A stretch of 12,816 nt of DNA from positions 1 through 12,816 of the forward strand of contig JAHILZ010000001.1 in the NCBI GenBank assembly GCA_018896765.1. The letters are read 5' to 3'. Origin of the DNA: Patescibacteria group bacterium. Its GTDB lineage: Bacteria > Patescibacteriota > Minisyncoccia > JAHIHE01. Made by a program: the position numbers and the translations under genes. The notes beneath the pieces were generated by a model. It was not told the DNA's origin. It was given only the letters and a program-made list of their open reading frames with translations, and did not search any database. Positions 5,789-12,422 of this stretch are shown piece by piece (position 1 is the first letter of the stretch; every line of letters begins with the position of its first letter).

Positions 5789-5965
5789 TTGACATGCGGC
5801 TTTATAATAATGATGACAGTCGTTTTGATAATGTTATTGGCCTTTGAGAATATATTCTCAATGGGCGCGTGCGTATATTTTTCTGTAATTATGCTCCACT
5901 TTGTTTTTTTGTCGCTATCGCTGTTTTCAGCGATAGAATTAGCAAAAGTAGCGTTAGAAAAATAA
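5789..5965 (+). CDS. Putative small membrane protein (about 58 aa, TTG start)
   Basis: Plus-strand frame from TTG 5789 to TAA 5965. It encodes two strongly hydrophobic stretches: a segment around FIIMMTVVLIMLLAF (residues about 5-19), a short turn ENIFSMGAC, then a long hydrophobic stretch containing VIMLHFVFLSLSLFS, and a charged end KVALEK. That is a plausible two-helix inner-membrane protein. AGGAGG at 5770-5775 is a strong ribosome site, but the 13-base gap to TTG is long. An in-frame ATG at 5810 would give 51 residues. No family recognised. It opposes the surrounding minus-strand genes. A minus-strand hydrophobic frame overlaps it at 5889-6041, so only one of the two may be real. Confidence 0.35.
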   Translation: MTCGFIIMMTVVLIMLLAFENIFSMGACVYFSVIMLHFVFLSLSLFSAIELAKVALEK

Positions 5966-6031
5966 ATATGGCAGAATTGTCATATTTTTTATTATCCGAA
6001 ACATAAAATCGACTGCCTTCAAAAAATTTTA

Positions 6032-6304
6032 TTATTTGCATTGCGCCACAAACCACGAAGTCGCTATTGCCGCGGTTTTGGCGCGAAGAGTCAATTTGCC
6101 CAATCCCGCCACTTTGCCCGAACCTTTGATAATATAAGCCATTTCTTTGCATTCCAAATTCACCGTCCTGCCTTTGTTCGGATACCTGCCGTTAATTTCA
6201 ATCACCGCGCCGTTGATGTCTTTGTCGCCAGTCCAATAATCAATCACCATGCAAGTTTCGCTATTTTTGAATATTTTTGTTTGATTTTTATGAATGATTT
6301 TCAA
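6032..6304 (-). pseudogene. Truncated second copy of the cupin gene with foreign tail
   Basis: The first ~64 codons are nearly identical to the cupin at 3775-4116, up to IIKGSGK. The frame then leaves the cupin fold and ends after 26 unrelated residues (VAGLGKLTLRA... to AQCK) at 6032. The second half of the cupin barrel is missing, so the product is unlikely to fold. A one-base insertion right at the start (6302-6306 region) turns the ATG into TTG. The junction at about 6117 is exactly where similarity to copy A stops. The tail may be the end of some other gene or random sequence. Confidence 0.8.
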
Positions 6305-6413
6305 TAGCGCTATTTTTTAATTTTACGCTAACTGAATTTTTATGCTATAGCATAAAAATTCAGTTAATTTTTTTTAAATTAATTTATTATTTTACTTTTA
6401 ATAATTCAATCGC
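6117..6413. repeat. Segmental duplication, copy B
   Basis: Partner of 3929-4224: 5' part of the cupin gene, leader, palindrome and 3' end of a Nudix gene. One extra base at the cupin start accounts for the length difference. About 95% identical by eye. Confidence 0.9.
6329..6366. repeat. Palindrome copy 4 (38 bp perfect)
   Basis: TAACTGAATTTTTATGCTA and its exact reverse complement, within duplication copy B, between the Nudix gene (ends 6387) and the truncated cupin. Like copy 2, it is followed on the plus strand by a run of eight T. Confidence 0.9.
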
Positions 6414-6824
6414 TTTTATCGCCCACTCTTTAATATTCGGCAATAAATTTTCTTTCTCCATCTCCTCTGTGGAAAACCATTTAAGCGGGGTTTGTTCGTC
6501 GCTTTCTTCCAAAAGCTCGCCGCCTTTAACAATTCCAAAATAAATAAGATTGATGTGCTTGTGATCATCTTTGATGTGATCCAAATGCAAATGAACCGGC
6601 TGAATCAAATTTCCGGTTTTTGAGTTGTCATATGGAGAAATAAGCTCAATATCAAGACCCGATTCTTCTTTTGCCTCGCGAATTGCCGAACCGCAAGGCA
6701 ATTCATTCGGCTCTATATGCCCGCCCAAAGGAATCCAAGTTTTAACTTTTTTATTCCAAGTCATCAAAACTTTTTTATCCTTTACGATAAAAACCGTTGA
6801 TAAAAATTCTCTTATAATCGTCAT
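6387..6824 (-). CDS. Nudix hydrolase (MutT-like), paralogue of 4198-4647
   Basis: 145-residue Nudix protein starting MTIIREF. The frame is open upstream to an ATG at 6890, but that lies inside the toxin gene and adds 22 residues that the homologous neighbour lacks, so ATG 6824 is preferred. The Nudix box is complete: G35, E41, REA 49-51, EE 53-54, GL 56-57, preceded by WIPLGGHIEPN. DHKHINLIYFG matches the DHQHIDFVYYA strand of the 4198 gene. Substrate unknown. It follows the AbiEii-like toxin gene by 23 bases and may be transcribed with it. The last seven residues are identical to those of the 4198 gene because the 3' end lies in the 296-bp duplication. Confidence 0.87.
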   Translation of the reverse strand: MTIIREFLSTVFIVKDKKVLMTWNKKVKTWIPLGGHIEPNELPCGSAIREAKEESGLDIELISPYDNSKTGNLIQPVHLHLDHIKDDHKHINLIYFGIVKGGELLEESDEQTPLKWFSTEEMEKENLLPNIKEWAIKAIELLKVK

Positions 6825-6847
6825 AAATTTATTTTTAAAAATTATTT

Positions 6848-7678
6848 TTATCCCAAATATTTCCTCATTATTTCTTTGTAATTCTTGCAAAAACCAACGA
6901 CAAATTCTTGCTCGGCGAAAAAATTAGTCAGATCATAAAATAATTTCTTTTCCGTGACTTTCTCCTCAATTTTTTCTTTAAGAATTTCTTTCAGCTCCGC
7001 CTCATTTTTTATTCCGAATTTAGCGCTCAAAATCGAGAAATCCGGCTTTACGCCTTTTTCAAAATACCAATAAAGATCATAATAATCTCTTCCTTTAATA
7101 TCAATTTCATTTTCTTTTCCCTTAAACCAAATTCTATCCAAAATCGCGCTGATTTTTCCTGTCATCAAAAATTTCAAATTATAAGCCTTAACGATAAAAT
7201 TAAAACCAAACCCTGATACGGAAGCGATTTCGTATTCAGGATCAACAAAATCTTCCGGCGATATTTCAATTTTCACATATAAATAATCACTATCGGAACC
7301 GGAAGCCAATCCCAATTGTTTTAAAATGGGAAATTTAAGATAGATTCGATAATTGCCTTGAACTCGATAGCTAATTGGCAATAGAAATTTTTCTTGAAAA
7401 TATTTTTGGAGACTCTCGCCCAAAATTTTCAAATCCAGTTTTTCATAGTTTTCCTTCTTCAAATTAAAATCCAGATCCTCGGACAAACGCGGCAATTTAT
7501 AAACTATTCTCAAAGCTGAACCGCCGGTAAAAATAAAATTTTGATATTCTTTCCGACCATAAATAAAAGCCAAAACCGGATATTGCAAGTATTCTTTCAA
7601 AGCGTTATTAATTACAAAGTCCGGCCAGCCGGCTTGTCTTTTTTGACTGACAAAATCTTTCAGAAGATTAATTAACAT
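6848..7678 (-). CDS. abiEii: AbiEii-type nucleotidyltransferase toxin
   Basis: 276-residue member of the AbiEii/AbiGii nucleotidyltransferase family, the toxin of type IV AbiE toxin-antitoxin systems. Motif I is GGSALR (52-57) and the following RLSEDLDF (64-71) holds the metal-binding acidic pair. A lysine-rich mid region (K164, K169, K175) and GRDYYDLYW (196-204) correspond to the later conserved motifs. Length fits the family (about 270-300). Known members stop growth by transferring nucleotides, in studied relatives to tRNA 3' ends, and can abort phage infection. Here the target is inferred only. The start codon overlaps the end of the upstream AbiEi-like gene by 11 bases, indicating translational coupling. 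Confidence 0.87.
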   Translation of the reverse strand: MLINLLKDFVSQKRQAGWPDFVINNALKEYLQYPVLAFIYGRKEYQNFIFTGGSALRIVYKLPRLSEDLDFNLKKENYEKLDLKILGESLQKYFQEKFLLPISYRVQGNYRIYLKFPILKQLGLASGSDSDYLYVKIEISPEDFVDPEYEIASVSGFGFNFIVKAYNLKFLMTGKISAILDRIWFKGKENEIDIKGRDYYDLYWYFEKGVKPDFSILSAKFGIKNEAELKEILKEKIEEKVTEKKLFYDLTNFFAEQEFVVGFCKNYKEIMRKYLG

Positions 7679-8303
7679 ATTCTGTGATTAATTTTTTAAA
7701 ATATTCATATCTTTTTTGACCGATTAATTCAAAATAAAAATTTAATTCCTTCAAATCTTGCTTATTTAAATTTTCCCAATTCAAACGCAGATCGTCTATG
7801 TTTTGTCGATTAGCTTTAACTCCCCGCCGAAAACGCAAATACAAAAAATCAAACACAGCCTTGGCTTTGGTTGCTTCGGCAATCGGCTGACCTTGAAAAT
7901 ATTTAATCTTATAACCGACAAATAGTTTAATCGGCAAAGAATAATAGCGCCACACCCCAAGCGAATTATAAAACTCTCTGGGATTTTTAACGGTTATCGA
8001 AGTTATAGCGCGCGCAGGCTCGCTCAAAAGTTGATATTTTGCCATAACATATTCCAATGATACATAAGATGGTTGAATCAGTTGGTTGGCAATATATTCC
8101 AAGTAATCATCCTTTTTACTTTCTTGATTATATCTTTCCTTAAAAATATAAATTCCTTTTTTCAAGGCAATCAAATCGCTGTTTTTAAGCCAATATTTTA
8201 TATTGGAATTAAGAGCATTATCGTCTTTTTCCAGCATTTTTAAAGACTTCTTGTCAAAAAGAAGCAATTTATCGGTTTTGTTTTTTATTGTTTCCAGCTT
8301 CAT
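7668..8303 (-). CDS. abiEi: AbiEi-type antitoxin / transcriptional regulator
   Basis: 211-residue protein, first gene of the AbiE pair. Residues about 1-55 look like the winged-helix N-terminal domain (NSNIKYWLKNSDLIALKKG, then IYIF). Residues 70-93 (YIANQLIQPSYVSLEYVMAKY) form the hallmark AbiEi 'ia..l..psYvSleyal' segment, followed by a domain with RREFYNSL-like and AKAVFDFLYLR elements. AbiEi antitoxins block the toxin without binding it directly and repress their own promoter. A consensus promoter with a TATAATAATTATA dyad lies 75-102 bases upstream (8378-8405), consistent with autoregulation (inference). ATG start, no Shine-Dalgarno. Confidence 0.83.
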   Translation of the reverse strand: MKLETIKNKTDKLLLFDKKSLKMLEKDDNALNSNIKYWLKNSDLIALKKGIYIFKERYNQESKKDDYLEYIANQLIQPSYVSLEYVMAKYQLLSEPARAITSITVKNPREFYNSLGVWRYYSLPIKLFVGYKIKYFQGQPIAEATKAKAVFDFLYLRFRRGVKANRQNIDDLRLNWENLNKQDLKELNFYFELIGQKRYEYFKKLITEYVN

Positions 8304-8312
8304 AATTTAAGT

Positions 8313-8339
8313 GTCATCTTGAATTTATTTCAGGATCTT
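8313..8339. repeat. REP-like hairpin in the AbiE leader
   Basis: ATCTTGAA and TTCAGGAT surround TTTA with one mismatched pair, within GTCATCTTGAATTTATTTCA. This resembles a well-known intergenic repeat (GTCATCCTGAA...TTCAGGATCT) seen in many bacterial genomes. It lies between the promoter and the antitoxin start, so it would be in the mRNA leader. Confidence 0.6.
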
Positions 8340-8377
8340 TAACCCATTTATTAACTTTCATAGGAATTAGTATAATT

Positions 8378-8405
8378 ATTATACCATTTTCTATAAAAGT
8401 GTCAA
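8378..8405 (-). promoter_or_regulatory. Consensus sigma-70 promoter of the AbiE operon
   Basis: On the minus strand TTGACA (8405-8400), 16-base spacer, TATAAT (8383-8378): both boxes are perfect. The -10 box is part of the dyad TATAATAATTATA, a possible operator for the AbiEi-like protein. Transcript would start near 8371 with a leader of about 68 bases. Confidence 0.8.
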
Positions 8406-8426
8406 CCCCATTTCCATTTATTTTCC

Positions 8427-8480
8427 TTATTTCTCCGTTTTAAACATCTTCCAGTATCCGGGAATTATCCAGTCCGCGAT
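8427..8480 (-). pseudogene. Relict 3' tail of a metallo-beta-lactamase gene
   Basis: Immediately after the GNAT stop codon and in the same frame, the sequence reads IADWIIPGYWKMFKTEK and then stops. The complete metallo-beta-lactamase gene at 4742-5323 ends IADYIIPGHGKMFKVEK: 12 of 17 residues match, and the DNA is clearly alignable. The metal-binding histidine is changed to Y. The rest of the gene is absent, so the GNAT gene appears to have replaced it with the break just before this tail. Confidence 0.75.
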
Positions 8481-9290
8481 TTATCCCAAAACAAATCCCT
8501 CGCCGATAAATTTGGTGGAAAAACCGAGTTTCGCATAATATTTTTCATTAAAACTTCCATGTTCAGTCTGCAAAAAAACAATCTTTGCGCCGCTTTTTAT
8601 CGAATCGGCAGCCGCGTTCAAAGTTAAAGCTTTACCCATGCCTTTTTTTCTATGAATCGGAATTGTTCCAACATTAAAAATGCAGCCAAATTCTCCGAAA
8701 TAAATCAACGTCGCAATGCCAACAGGTTTATCGCCTAAAATACCCAAATAATGAATTACTTTTTTGTCTTTCTGCTGTTTTGAGAATGATTCAAAAATAC
8801 ACTCGCCGTATTCTTTCGGCAACGCACCATAGGGCTCGTCCGGCGTCGCTCCGCCGTAAGACTGCCTAAAAATATCAGTAAAAATTTTCATTTCTTCTGA
8901 AGTTTCAACGGGTTTTATCATAAAGCTTTCCGGCATTTCAAATTTCGGCTTTGCACTTTCATAAAACATCCAAGCGTCCTTGTATTTTAATTTGAAACCG
9001 AATTTTCCGATAAGCTCCGGCAAATTTCTTGTTTTCGTAAAAGGCGTAAAATATATGGCCGGCTGCCGATTTTTAGTTTTATAAAAATCTGCGATTTTAC
9101 TGATCAATTCCTCCGGATGCCCTTCGCTAATATTAATCTTTGTCGCATAATTCCAATAAGAATCTTTAATTTTGCTCCGCAAAAGAAGCGCGCCTTGGAC
9201 TTTTTCCGAACCCGAAAAATAACATCCGATTTGGAATCTATAATGCTCGTTTTCAGCTTTTTCCAAAATTTCTTCTGTAAATATTGTCAT
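8481..9290 (-). CDS. GNAT-family N-acetyltransferase
   Basis: 269-residue protein. The C-terminal half (about 124-269) is a GNAT domain: VGIATLIYF (189-197), NVGTIPIHRKKGMGKAL (206-222) with the acetyl-CoA loop R-K-K-G-M-G, then the YAKLGF motif (252-257). The N-terminal half (1-115) has a similar end, LIGKFGFKLKYKDAWMFYE (93-111), suggesting a second, degenerate GNAT-like domain. Acceptor substrate is unknown; small molecule or protein amine are both possible. No partner gene is evident: upstream is a broken small ORF and downstream only a relict gene tail. ATG start, no Shine-Dalgarno. Confidence 0.83.
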   Translation of the reverse strand: MTIFTEEILEKAENEHYRFQIGCYFSGSEKVQGALLLRSKIKDSYWNYATKINISEGHPEELISKIADFYKTKNRQPAIYFTPFTKTRNLPELIGKFGFKLKYKDAWMFYESAKPKFEMPESFMIKPVETSEEMKIFTDIFRQSYGGATPDEPYGALPKEYGECIFESFSKQQKDKKVIHYLGILGDKPVGIATLIYFGEFGCIFNVGTIPIHRKKGMGKALTLNAAADSIKSGAKIVFLQTEHGSFNEKYYAKLGFSTKFIGEGFVLG

Positions 9291-9347
9291 AATAAAATTA
9301 TAAAAAAGAGGAATTTAGCTTTTTAGCAAGGCTCCTCAAAACCTAAA

Positions 9348-9509
9348 TTATGGCCGAGACGGCGCTCCTGATGTTTTTAATCCTTTTAAAAGCTTTTCTG
9401 CATCGGCTACTGTTTCTATACCTACACATCCTGTAAAATTATTTTCTTGCAAGCATTTAAAAAAATCCTATCCTGTTTCTGTTTCATTAATATTTATTGG
9501 TTTACTCAT
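9348..9509 (-). pseudogene. Small ORF with Shine-Dalgarno, interrupted by one TAG
   Basis: ATG at 9509 is preceded at 7 bases by GAGG (minus strand, 9520-9517), the best ribosome site on that strand. The frame reads MSKPININETETG, TAG (9470-9468), then DFFKCLQENNFTGCVGIETV and on to GLKTSGAPSRP before TAA at 9348, 53 codons in all. The part after the stop is plainly protein-like. TGG to TAG (Trp to stop) is the simplest explanation. Recoding of UAG is possible but unsupported elsewhere except by coincidences noted under findings. No family recognised. Confidence 0.5.
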
Positions 9510-9580
9510 ATTTTTACCTCATTGATATTTTAGTATATCTGGATTTTATGTCAACACGCTTAATTCCTTTAAAAATTCCT

Positions 9581-9618
9581 TTAAAAACAAACTCGCGGTT
9601 TTTTTGAAACTAAACCGC
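9581..9618 (-). terminator. Rho-independent terminator of recG
   Basis: On the minus strand GCGGTTT (9618-9612) pairs with AAACCGC (9601-9595), followed by a T-rich run (GAGTTTGTTTTT). It lies 45 bases after the recG stop codon. Confidence 0.7.
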
Positions 9619-9662
9619 CCTAAATCCTACTCCGCCATTGATTATATTGTCTTGAGTCTGGT

Positions 9663-11807
9663 TTATTTTTCTACCGCCTTGCCTTTGTATTCCGCGAGCT
9701 TTTGGCTAATTAATAAATAACTCTTTAATTCAAAATCACTGTCCAGTATTTTCTTTGCTTCCTCGTGAGCGTTTTTAAGCAGTTTTTCATCAAACAAACT
9801 AGCCACTTTCAACATGGGAAAACCGGATTGAATTTGGCCAATGCCTAAAAACTCTCCCGGGCCGCGATGCTTCAAGTCCTCAGCCGCAAGCTTAAAGCCA
9901 TCAGAGCTTTTTTCCATTACGGCCAATCTTTCAAGAGTTTCCTCGCTGGCTGAATCGGTAAAAAGAAAACAATAGCTCTCCGCGGTTCCTCTTCCTACTC
10001 TTCCTCGAAATTGATGAAGCTCGGCCAAGCCAAAATGCTCAGCGCCTTCAATCATCATCACCGTGGCGCGCGGCACATCAACACCTACTTCTACCACCGA
10101 AGTTGATACGATAATTTTTATTTTCCCATCGGCAAAATCCCTTATAGCCCGCTCTTTTATATCGCTTTTAAGCCTTCCGTGAAGCAATCCCAGAGCCAAT
10201 CCTTTAAATTCTTTTTCAGCCAGCCGCTTGAACTCTTTGGTTGCGGCTCGAGTTTCGCTCATATCCGATCCTTCAACGCGAGGACAGACAATAAACGCCT
10301 GATGCCCTTTCTGAATTTGGCGCCTGATAAAATCATAGGCCTTAATCCTGTTCTCCGGCGATACGATCTTAGTGGTTATTTTTTTGCGGCCGAGCGGCAT
10401 TTCATCAATGCGCGAAATATCCATCGTGCCATAAAAAGCCAGCGCGAGAGTCCTGGGAATCGGCGTCGCGCTCATCGACATAATATGCGGCATAAGCGCC
10501 GGCATTTTATCAAATTTTATAAAACCATCCTCCTCGACTTGCGAGTGTTTTTTAACATTAAATAAAAATTGCCCGCGCTGGCGAGTTCCAAACCGATGCT
10601 GTTCATCGATTATAACCAAGCCAAGCCGCTTAAAATTCACTTCTTTCTGAATAAGCGCGTGCGTCCCGATTAAAATTTCCACCTGTCCGTTTGCGATTTT
10701 TTCCAGCATCGCGCTCTTCGTAATCTCTCGCGAAATTCCCGCATTCTCGCTATAAATCTTTGCTACCGAACCCGTAAACAATCCAATGGTCAAATTTTCG
10801 GCTTTAAAAGTTTTTATCGCGCTGATAAAATGCTGGGAAGCCAAAATTTCCGTCGGAGCCATAAACGCCGTTTGAAATCCTTTGGCGGCGGTTTCAAGCG
10901 CGGCAATAAAAGCCACCGCCGTTTTCCCGCTTCCCACATCTCCCAGAAGCAAACGATTCATCGGATAATTTTTTTCCAAATCTTTTAAAATTTCCCAAGC
11001 GGCCATCCTCTGCCCGTTCGTCAGCTTGAACGGCAAACTTTTAACAAATTTCCGGATTAATTCTTTGTCAAAAATAATCGAATTCGCTTTTTGCTTTTGC
11101 CATGCCCTTTTTTGCCGGATAGACGCAAGCTGAATAATAAAAAGCTCCTCGAAAGCCAAACGATGCCGCGCGCGCTCCAAGCTTTCTTTGTTTTCCGGAA
11201 AATGAATTTCGCTTACCGCTTCAAAATAAGAAAGAAAATTATATTTTTTAATAATAAACAAAGGCAATATATCGCGCGTTTCTTTTCCAATCGGCAAAAA
11301 TTTTTTTATTAAATTCCTGATATAGCGCGAAGTCAGGCCGGCAGTTTCGGAATAAACCGGCACCAGCCTTCCCGTATGCGTCAAATCCCCCAACGCATCC
11401 ATTTTTTCATACATCGGATTGGAAATTTGGATGCCTTTTTTATAGCGCTCAATCTTGCCGCTCAAGCTTACAGCCGTACCTTCTTCCAAAAGCTTGGCCA
11501 AATACGGCTGATTAAACCAAATCGCTTTAATGCTCCCCGAGTCGTCTTCAATGATCGCTTCGGTGATATTTATGTGCCTGCGAAATATTGAAATGCTCTT
11601 AATCTTTAAAATTTTTCCTTGAATAGTTGCCACTTGGCCAGCTGACAAATTGGCAATTGGCATTAAATTAGTGAAATCGTTATAGCGCCTGGGAAAATAC
11701 AATATCAAATCTTCTATGGTATTGATCCCAAGTTTTTGAAATTTTTTAAGATAATAAGGAGTGATAAAACCAGTATCAGAAAGCAATGAATTAAGACTGT
11801 ATGGCAT
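9663..11807 (-). CDS. recG: ATP-dependent DNA helicase RecG
   Basis: 714-residue protein with the full RecG architecture: an N-terminal helical part, the OB-fold wedge domain (about 50-135; IANLSAGQVATIQGKI), then two RecA-like motor domains. Motifs seen: GDVGSGKT (289-296, Walker A), APTE (317-320), DEQHRFG (401-407, Walker B), MSATPIPRTLA (445-455), the LLHGRLKSDIKE segment (541-552), STSVVEVGVDVP (568-579) and QFRGRVGRG (599-607). RecG unwinds and regresses stalled replication forks and Holliday junctions in the cytoplasm. Size is normal (about 680-720). ATG at 11807 starts the protein at its expected N-terminus. It has a likely promoter at 11884-11911 and a terminator at 9581-9618, so it is probably monocistronic. 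Confidence 0.98.
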   Translation of the reverse strand: MPYSLNSLLSDTGFITPYYLKKFQKLGINTIEDLILYFPRRYNDFTNLMPIANLSAGQVATIQGKILKIKSISIFRRHINITEAIIEDDSGSIKAIWFNQPYLAKLLEEGTAVSLSGKIERYKKGIQISNPMYEKMDALGDLTHTGRLVPVYSETAGLTSRYIRNLIKKFLPIGKETRDILPLFIIKKYNFLSYFEAVSEIHFPENKESLERARHRLAFEELFIIQLASIRQKRAWQKQKANSIIFDKELIRKFVKSLPFKLTNGQRMAAWEILKDLEKNYPMNRLLLGDVGSGKTAVAFIAALETAAKGFQTAFMAPTEILASQHFISAIKTFKAENLTIGLFTGSVAKIYSENAGISREITKSAMLEKIANGQVEILIGTHALIQKEVNFKRLGLVIIDEQHRFGTRQRGQFLFNVKKHSQVEEDGFIKFDKMPALMPHIMSMSATPIPRTLALAFYGTMDISRIDEMPLGRKKITTKIVSPENRIKAYDFIRRQIQKGHQAFIVCPRVEGSDMSETRAATKEFKRLAEKEFKGLALGLLHGRLKSDIKERAIRDFADGKIKIIVSTSVVEVGVDVPRATVMMIEGAEHFGLAELHQFRGRVGRGTAESYCFLFTDSASEETLERLAVMEKSSDGFKLAAEDLKHRGPGEFLGIGQIQSGFPMLKVASLFDEKLLKNAHEEAKKILDSDFELKSYLLISQKLAEYKGKAVEK

Positions 11808-11843
11808 AGATAAAGAATAAACAATTCAAAAAGATTATTTGCC

Positions 11844-11871
11844 AATTTCTAATTTCTAATTTCTAATTTTC
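11844..11871. repeat. 7-bp tandem repeat (AATTTCT)n
   Basis: Three AATTTCT units (11844-11864) and a variant AATTTTC. Similar 7-base-period arrays occur at 12466-12504 and 12722-12749. Confidence 0.8.
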
Positions 11872-11883
11872 AAATAATTTTCA

Positions 11884-11911
11884 ATTATCCAATTTTAAAA
11901 CCTATAATCAA
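11884..11911 (-). promoter_or_regulatory. Putative recG promoter
   Basis: Minus strand TTGATT (11911-11906), 16-base spacer, GATAAT (11889-11884). Match is 4/6 and 5/6 to consensus; leader to the recG ATG is about 70 bases. Confidence 0.5.
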
Positions 11912-11951
11912 CAATTAATCATACTGAAATTTTAACACACATTAGCGACTA

Positions 11952-11979
11952 TTGACAAATTTTTTATTTGCGCTATGAC
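11952..11979 (+). promoter_or_regulatory. Promoter of the plus-strand RNA unit
   Basis: TTGACA (11952-11957, perfect), 16-base spacer, TATGAC (11974-11979, 4/6). Expected start is about 11985-11987, exactly where the first hairpin of the RNA candidate begins. Confidence 0.6.
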
Positions 11980-12054
11980 GGTTTAACCTGCAAAATAAGG
12001 TGCAGGTGTGTATCGAAAGAAGAACAAAAACAAAATTTAGAAAAAATAAAGTAT

Positions 12055-12110
12055 GGAGGTATATGAATTTCGAAATTCATTTTTCAAAATTCGATAATAT
12101 TTACCTTTGA
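12055..12110 (+). other. Possible 15-codon leader ORF with palindromic start
   Basis: GGAGG (12055-12059) lies 3 bases before ATG 12063; the frame encodes MNFEIHFSKFDNIYL and stops with TGA at 12110. The first 18 bases, ATGAATTTCGAAATTCAT, are a perfect palindrome that could hide the start codon in a hairpin. Spacing is short for efficient initiation. Confidence 0.25.
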
Positions 12111-12219
12111 TCTCAGGTGCCCTGCTGCGCGGAAAGTATCCGCCATACGCCGGCCCCGTCTCGGGCCAAATACCTTCGTTGGTTAATTTAAGCCGACTGA
12201 CGAAGGTCTGAAAAGAAAT

Positions 12220-12248
12220 AGGAGGATATCATGAACAAAAAAATATAG
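12220..12248 (+). other. Strong ribosome site and 5-codon ORF inside the RNA candidate
   Basis: AGGAGG (12220-12225), 5-base spacing, ATG 12231, then MNKKI and TAG (12246-12248). It is the best Shine-Dalgarno in the window. Reading past the TAG gives 26 further protein-like codons (FYGVGQGKAKGASITAK onwards) before another TAG at 12327. Could be a decayed gene start, a leader peptide or a chance purine run within the RNA. Confidence 0.3.
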
Positions 12249-12422
12249 TTTTACGGAGTTGGACAGGGCAAGGCTAAAGGTGCCAGCATTACAGCCAAGC
12301 CACGACTGAACGGCCCAAGTGCCCAGTAGGTAGATAAGTGCCATATTAGATGATGAATCTAAATAAGAAGAGCTCTTATCGTCCACTCCTTTTAATTTTG
12401 CCTAAAAATATTTAGGCTACAA

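Noticed and set aside
5889..6152. 87-residue minus-strand ORF with a hydrophobic segment
   Set aside because: Its first part is an out-of-frame reading of the duplicated cupin DNA. Only the stretch from ATG 6041 could be real, and it conflicts with the plus-strand small ORF; kept as an open alternative, not annotated.
2689..6366. Palindromes as integron attC sites
   Set aside because: The arms end CTAAC/GTTAG but do not fit RYYYAAC/GTTRRRY, have no unpaired extrahelical bases or spacer, and no integrase gene is in the window.
10179..10565. Plus-strand ORFs inside recG (also 11091-11312 and 11376-11591)
   Set aside because: Antisense shadows of a conserved helicase gene, with no domain of their own.
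12183..12386. 67-residue minus-strand ORF over the RNA candidate
   Set aside because: It starts with GTG directly abutting a purine run and has no recognisable domain. Its sequence is fully explained as antisense of the base-paired region.
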